A stretch of DNA of 9,414 nucleotides from Acidobacteriota bacterium (GTDB lineage Bacteria; Acidobacteriota; Terriglobia; Acidoferrales; UBA7541), in assembly GCA_019239815.1 (NCBI GenBank), contig JAFAZL010000931.1:1-9414 (forward strand). The letters run 5' to 3'. The notes under the pieces are model-generated. The model made no database searches. It was not told where the DNA came from and saw only the letters and a program-made list of their open reading frames with translations. A program made the position numbers and the translations under genes. Below are positions 8,424 to 9,414 of the stretch, in pieces (positions within the stretch are counted from its first letter, which is position 1; each line of letters starts with the position of its first letter).

Positions 8424-8524
8424 GCGGGGAATATTACTTCCGAACCTCAAAATCGAGAACCAAATTCCGGAAGTGCTACGCGACTGCCTCGGCCTGCAAC
8501 TCGGCTACGGCGCGCTCACCTCGG

Positions 8525-9414
8525 TCAGAGTGCGCTGACAGTGACCGGTCCATTCACCGTCGACAACCGAATCACCGGCGTTCCGCTGCCATATTCAAGC
8601 CGGCGGTTATCGTTATCATCGAACGTCTTGCGCGCGGATTTGCAGACGCTCGCGTTACAAGTAATCGGCGAGTGGCCGGTCGACTCTAGAAGGAAGCTCG
8701 TATTCAGTTCCGTTGGCACGCTCAGCGAAACAGGACCGTTCACCGCGTCTGCGACAAGCCCGCCGTCGGTCCAGTTTGGACTCTGTAGCGCCACGCTGAT
8801 CGGCCCATTCTCCGTGTGCAGCCTCAATTTTCCGCTCTTGCCCGAAATCGAGATCGGACCATTCTGCGAGGCAACGTCCGCTTCGCCGGTGCAATTCGAC
8901 ATCGACACCGGCCCATTCGTCGCGCGCACGTTGATCTTCCCATCGACTTCCGAGAATGAAGCCGGACCGTTCTGCGTTTTGATTTCCAGGTTCGCCCCGC
9001 GTGGAGTCCGCACCAGCAGCTGCACTGCCCAATGCTCATGATCGCTATGGCTCGGGCCGCTCACCGACACATGGCCGCCATCGATCGACATTTTGATCTG
9101 CGAAAGCAATCCTTTCGGATCCCGATCTCTGCGGTCGGCAAACTTGCACGCGGTCACAGAGTACGTGTCCTTGTCCCATCCACGCGCCTGCACTCCGGCG
9201 TTCACGAGATTGTCGATGCGTAGCGTGCTCGCTTCCGCCTTCGTCAGCGTGCGGTCTTCCGAATCCGTGATCGGCGGCTCGCTGTCAAACATGACGTGCA
9301 TGTCTTCGCAGCTTGTCGCCGCGTCGTTGTGGGGCGAAGCAAACGCAGGTTCAGCGCTTTCCGACGGCAAAGCGGGGAACGCTGGCATCGCGGGCATAGA
9401 CGGCAACACGGGCA
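8525..9414 (-). CDS. DUF4097-type beta-solenoid (adhesin-like) protein, 5' end beyond window
   Basis: The frame is open from the window edge to a TGA at 8527-8525. The first start codon in view is GTG at 9409, but the first residues (LPSMPAMPAFPALPSESAEPAF) look like a Pro/Ala linker rather than a true N terminus. A start and perhaps a signal peptide are expected upstream of the window. Numbering from the GTG, the stretch 60-140 has features of the DUF4097 N-terminal part (STLRIDNLVNAGVQARGW; IKMSIDGGHVSVSGPS). It is followed by rungs with Asn-Gly-Pro at residues 147, 165, 183, 201, 224 and 286, the first four exactly 18 residues apart. Such repeats are known from DUF4097/DUF4098 proteins and predict a right-handed beta-solenoid, usually exported or envelope-associated. 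Cysteines at 34, 88, 173, 251 and 256 could form disulfides. The function of the family is not established. The gene ends 101 bases before the fusion gene, on the same strand. Confidence 0.82.
   Translation of the reverse strand, partial: PVLPSMPAMPAFPALPSESAEPAFASPHNDAATSCEDMHVMFDSEPPITDSEDRTLTKAEASTLRIDNLVNAGVQARGWDKDTYSVTACKFADRRDRDPKGLLSQIKMSIDGGHVSVSGPSHSDHEHWAVQLLVRTPRGANLEIKTQNGPASFSEVDGKINVRATNGPVSMSNCTGEADVASQNGPISISGKSGKLRLHTENGPISVALQSPNWTDGGLVADAVNGPVSLSVPTELNTSFLLESTGHSPITCNASVCKSARKTFDDNDNRRLEYGSGTPVIRLSTVNGPVTVSAL
8801..8980 (-). repeat. Degenerate 54-bp coding repeat (18-residue NGP rungs)
   Basis: Within the DUF4097-type gene the codons for Asn-Gly-Pro recur at 8971, 8917, 8863 and 8809, an exact 54-base period. 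The protein units are TQNGPASFSEVDG, ATNGPVSMSNCTG, SQNGPISISGKSG and TENGPISVALQ. Nucleotide identity is concentrated around the GGNCC core and the flanking hydrophobic codons are diverged. This looks like an old duplication kept by structural selection, not a recent tandem array. Two further NGP rungs at codons beginning 8740 and 8554 lie out of the 54-base phase. Confidence 0.75.

Noticed and set aside
8524..8539. Inverted repeat GTCAG/CTGAC overlapping the stop of the DUF4097-type gene
   Set aside because: The stem is only five base pairs and no T run follows, so chance is likely.
8298..9041. 247-codon open frame on the plus strand with repeated GPF motifs
   Set aside because: The GPF repeats are the antisense image of the NGP codons of the DUF4097-type gene. 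The frame also runs across the gap into the fusion gene.

Overview
The window carries five protein-coding genes, all on the minus strand, in a moderately GC-rich bacterial chromosome. Transcription runs from high to low coordinates. There are no rRNA, tRNA, CRISPR or insertion-sequence signatures. Gene order, protein style (several DUF4097-type NGP repeats, lysine-rich TopA inserts, a kinase-M23-phospholyase fusion) and base composition suggest an Acidobacteria-like organism. That assignment is an inference from recognition, not from a search.

Layout in transcription order: (1) 9414-8525, the 3' part of a DUF4097-type beta-solenoid protein whose start lies beyond the right edge. (2) 8423-5112, a protein of about 1100 residues that joins an APH/hydroxylysine-kinase-like domain, a complete LytM/M23 peptidase domain and a class III PLP enzyme resembling the phospholyases PHYKPL and ETNPPL. 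(3) 5021-3894, dprA/smf, a ssDNA-binding RecA loader, with a recognisable promoter just upstream. (4) 3737-999, topA, DNA topoisomerase I with five C-terminal zinc ribbons, followed by a terminator-like hairpin at 935-961. (5) 754-1, a XerC/XerD tyrosine recombinase cut off by the left edge before its last catalytic residues.

The left two thirds form a DNA-processing block, dprA then topA then xerC. This matches the order known from Firmicutes (smf-topA-trmFO-codV-hslVU), so hslV/hslU would be expected just beyond the left edge. The right third is a different functional unit. The fusion protein probably phosphorylates an amino alcohol (hydroxylysine or ethanolamine type) and then eliminates phosphate and ammonia from the product. 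The role of the peptidase domain between the two enzymes is unexplained. That protein, with a 70-residue low-complexity insertion in its kinase lobe, is the most interesting object here. The rest is ordinary housekeeping sequence with some lineage-specific insertions. All intergenic gaps are shorter than 250 bases.
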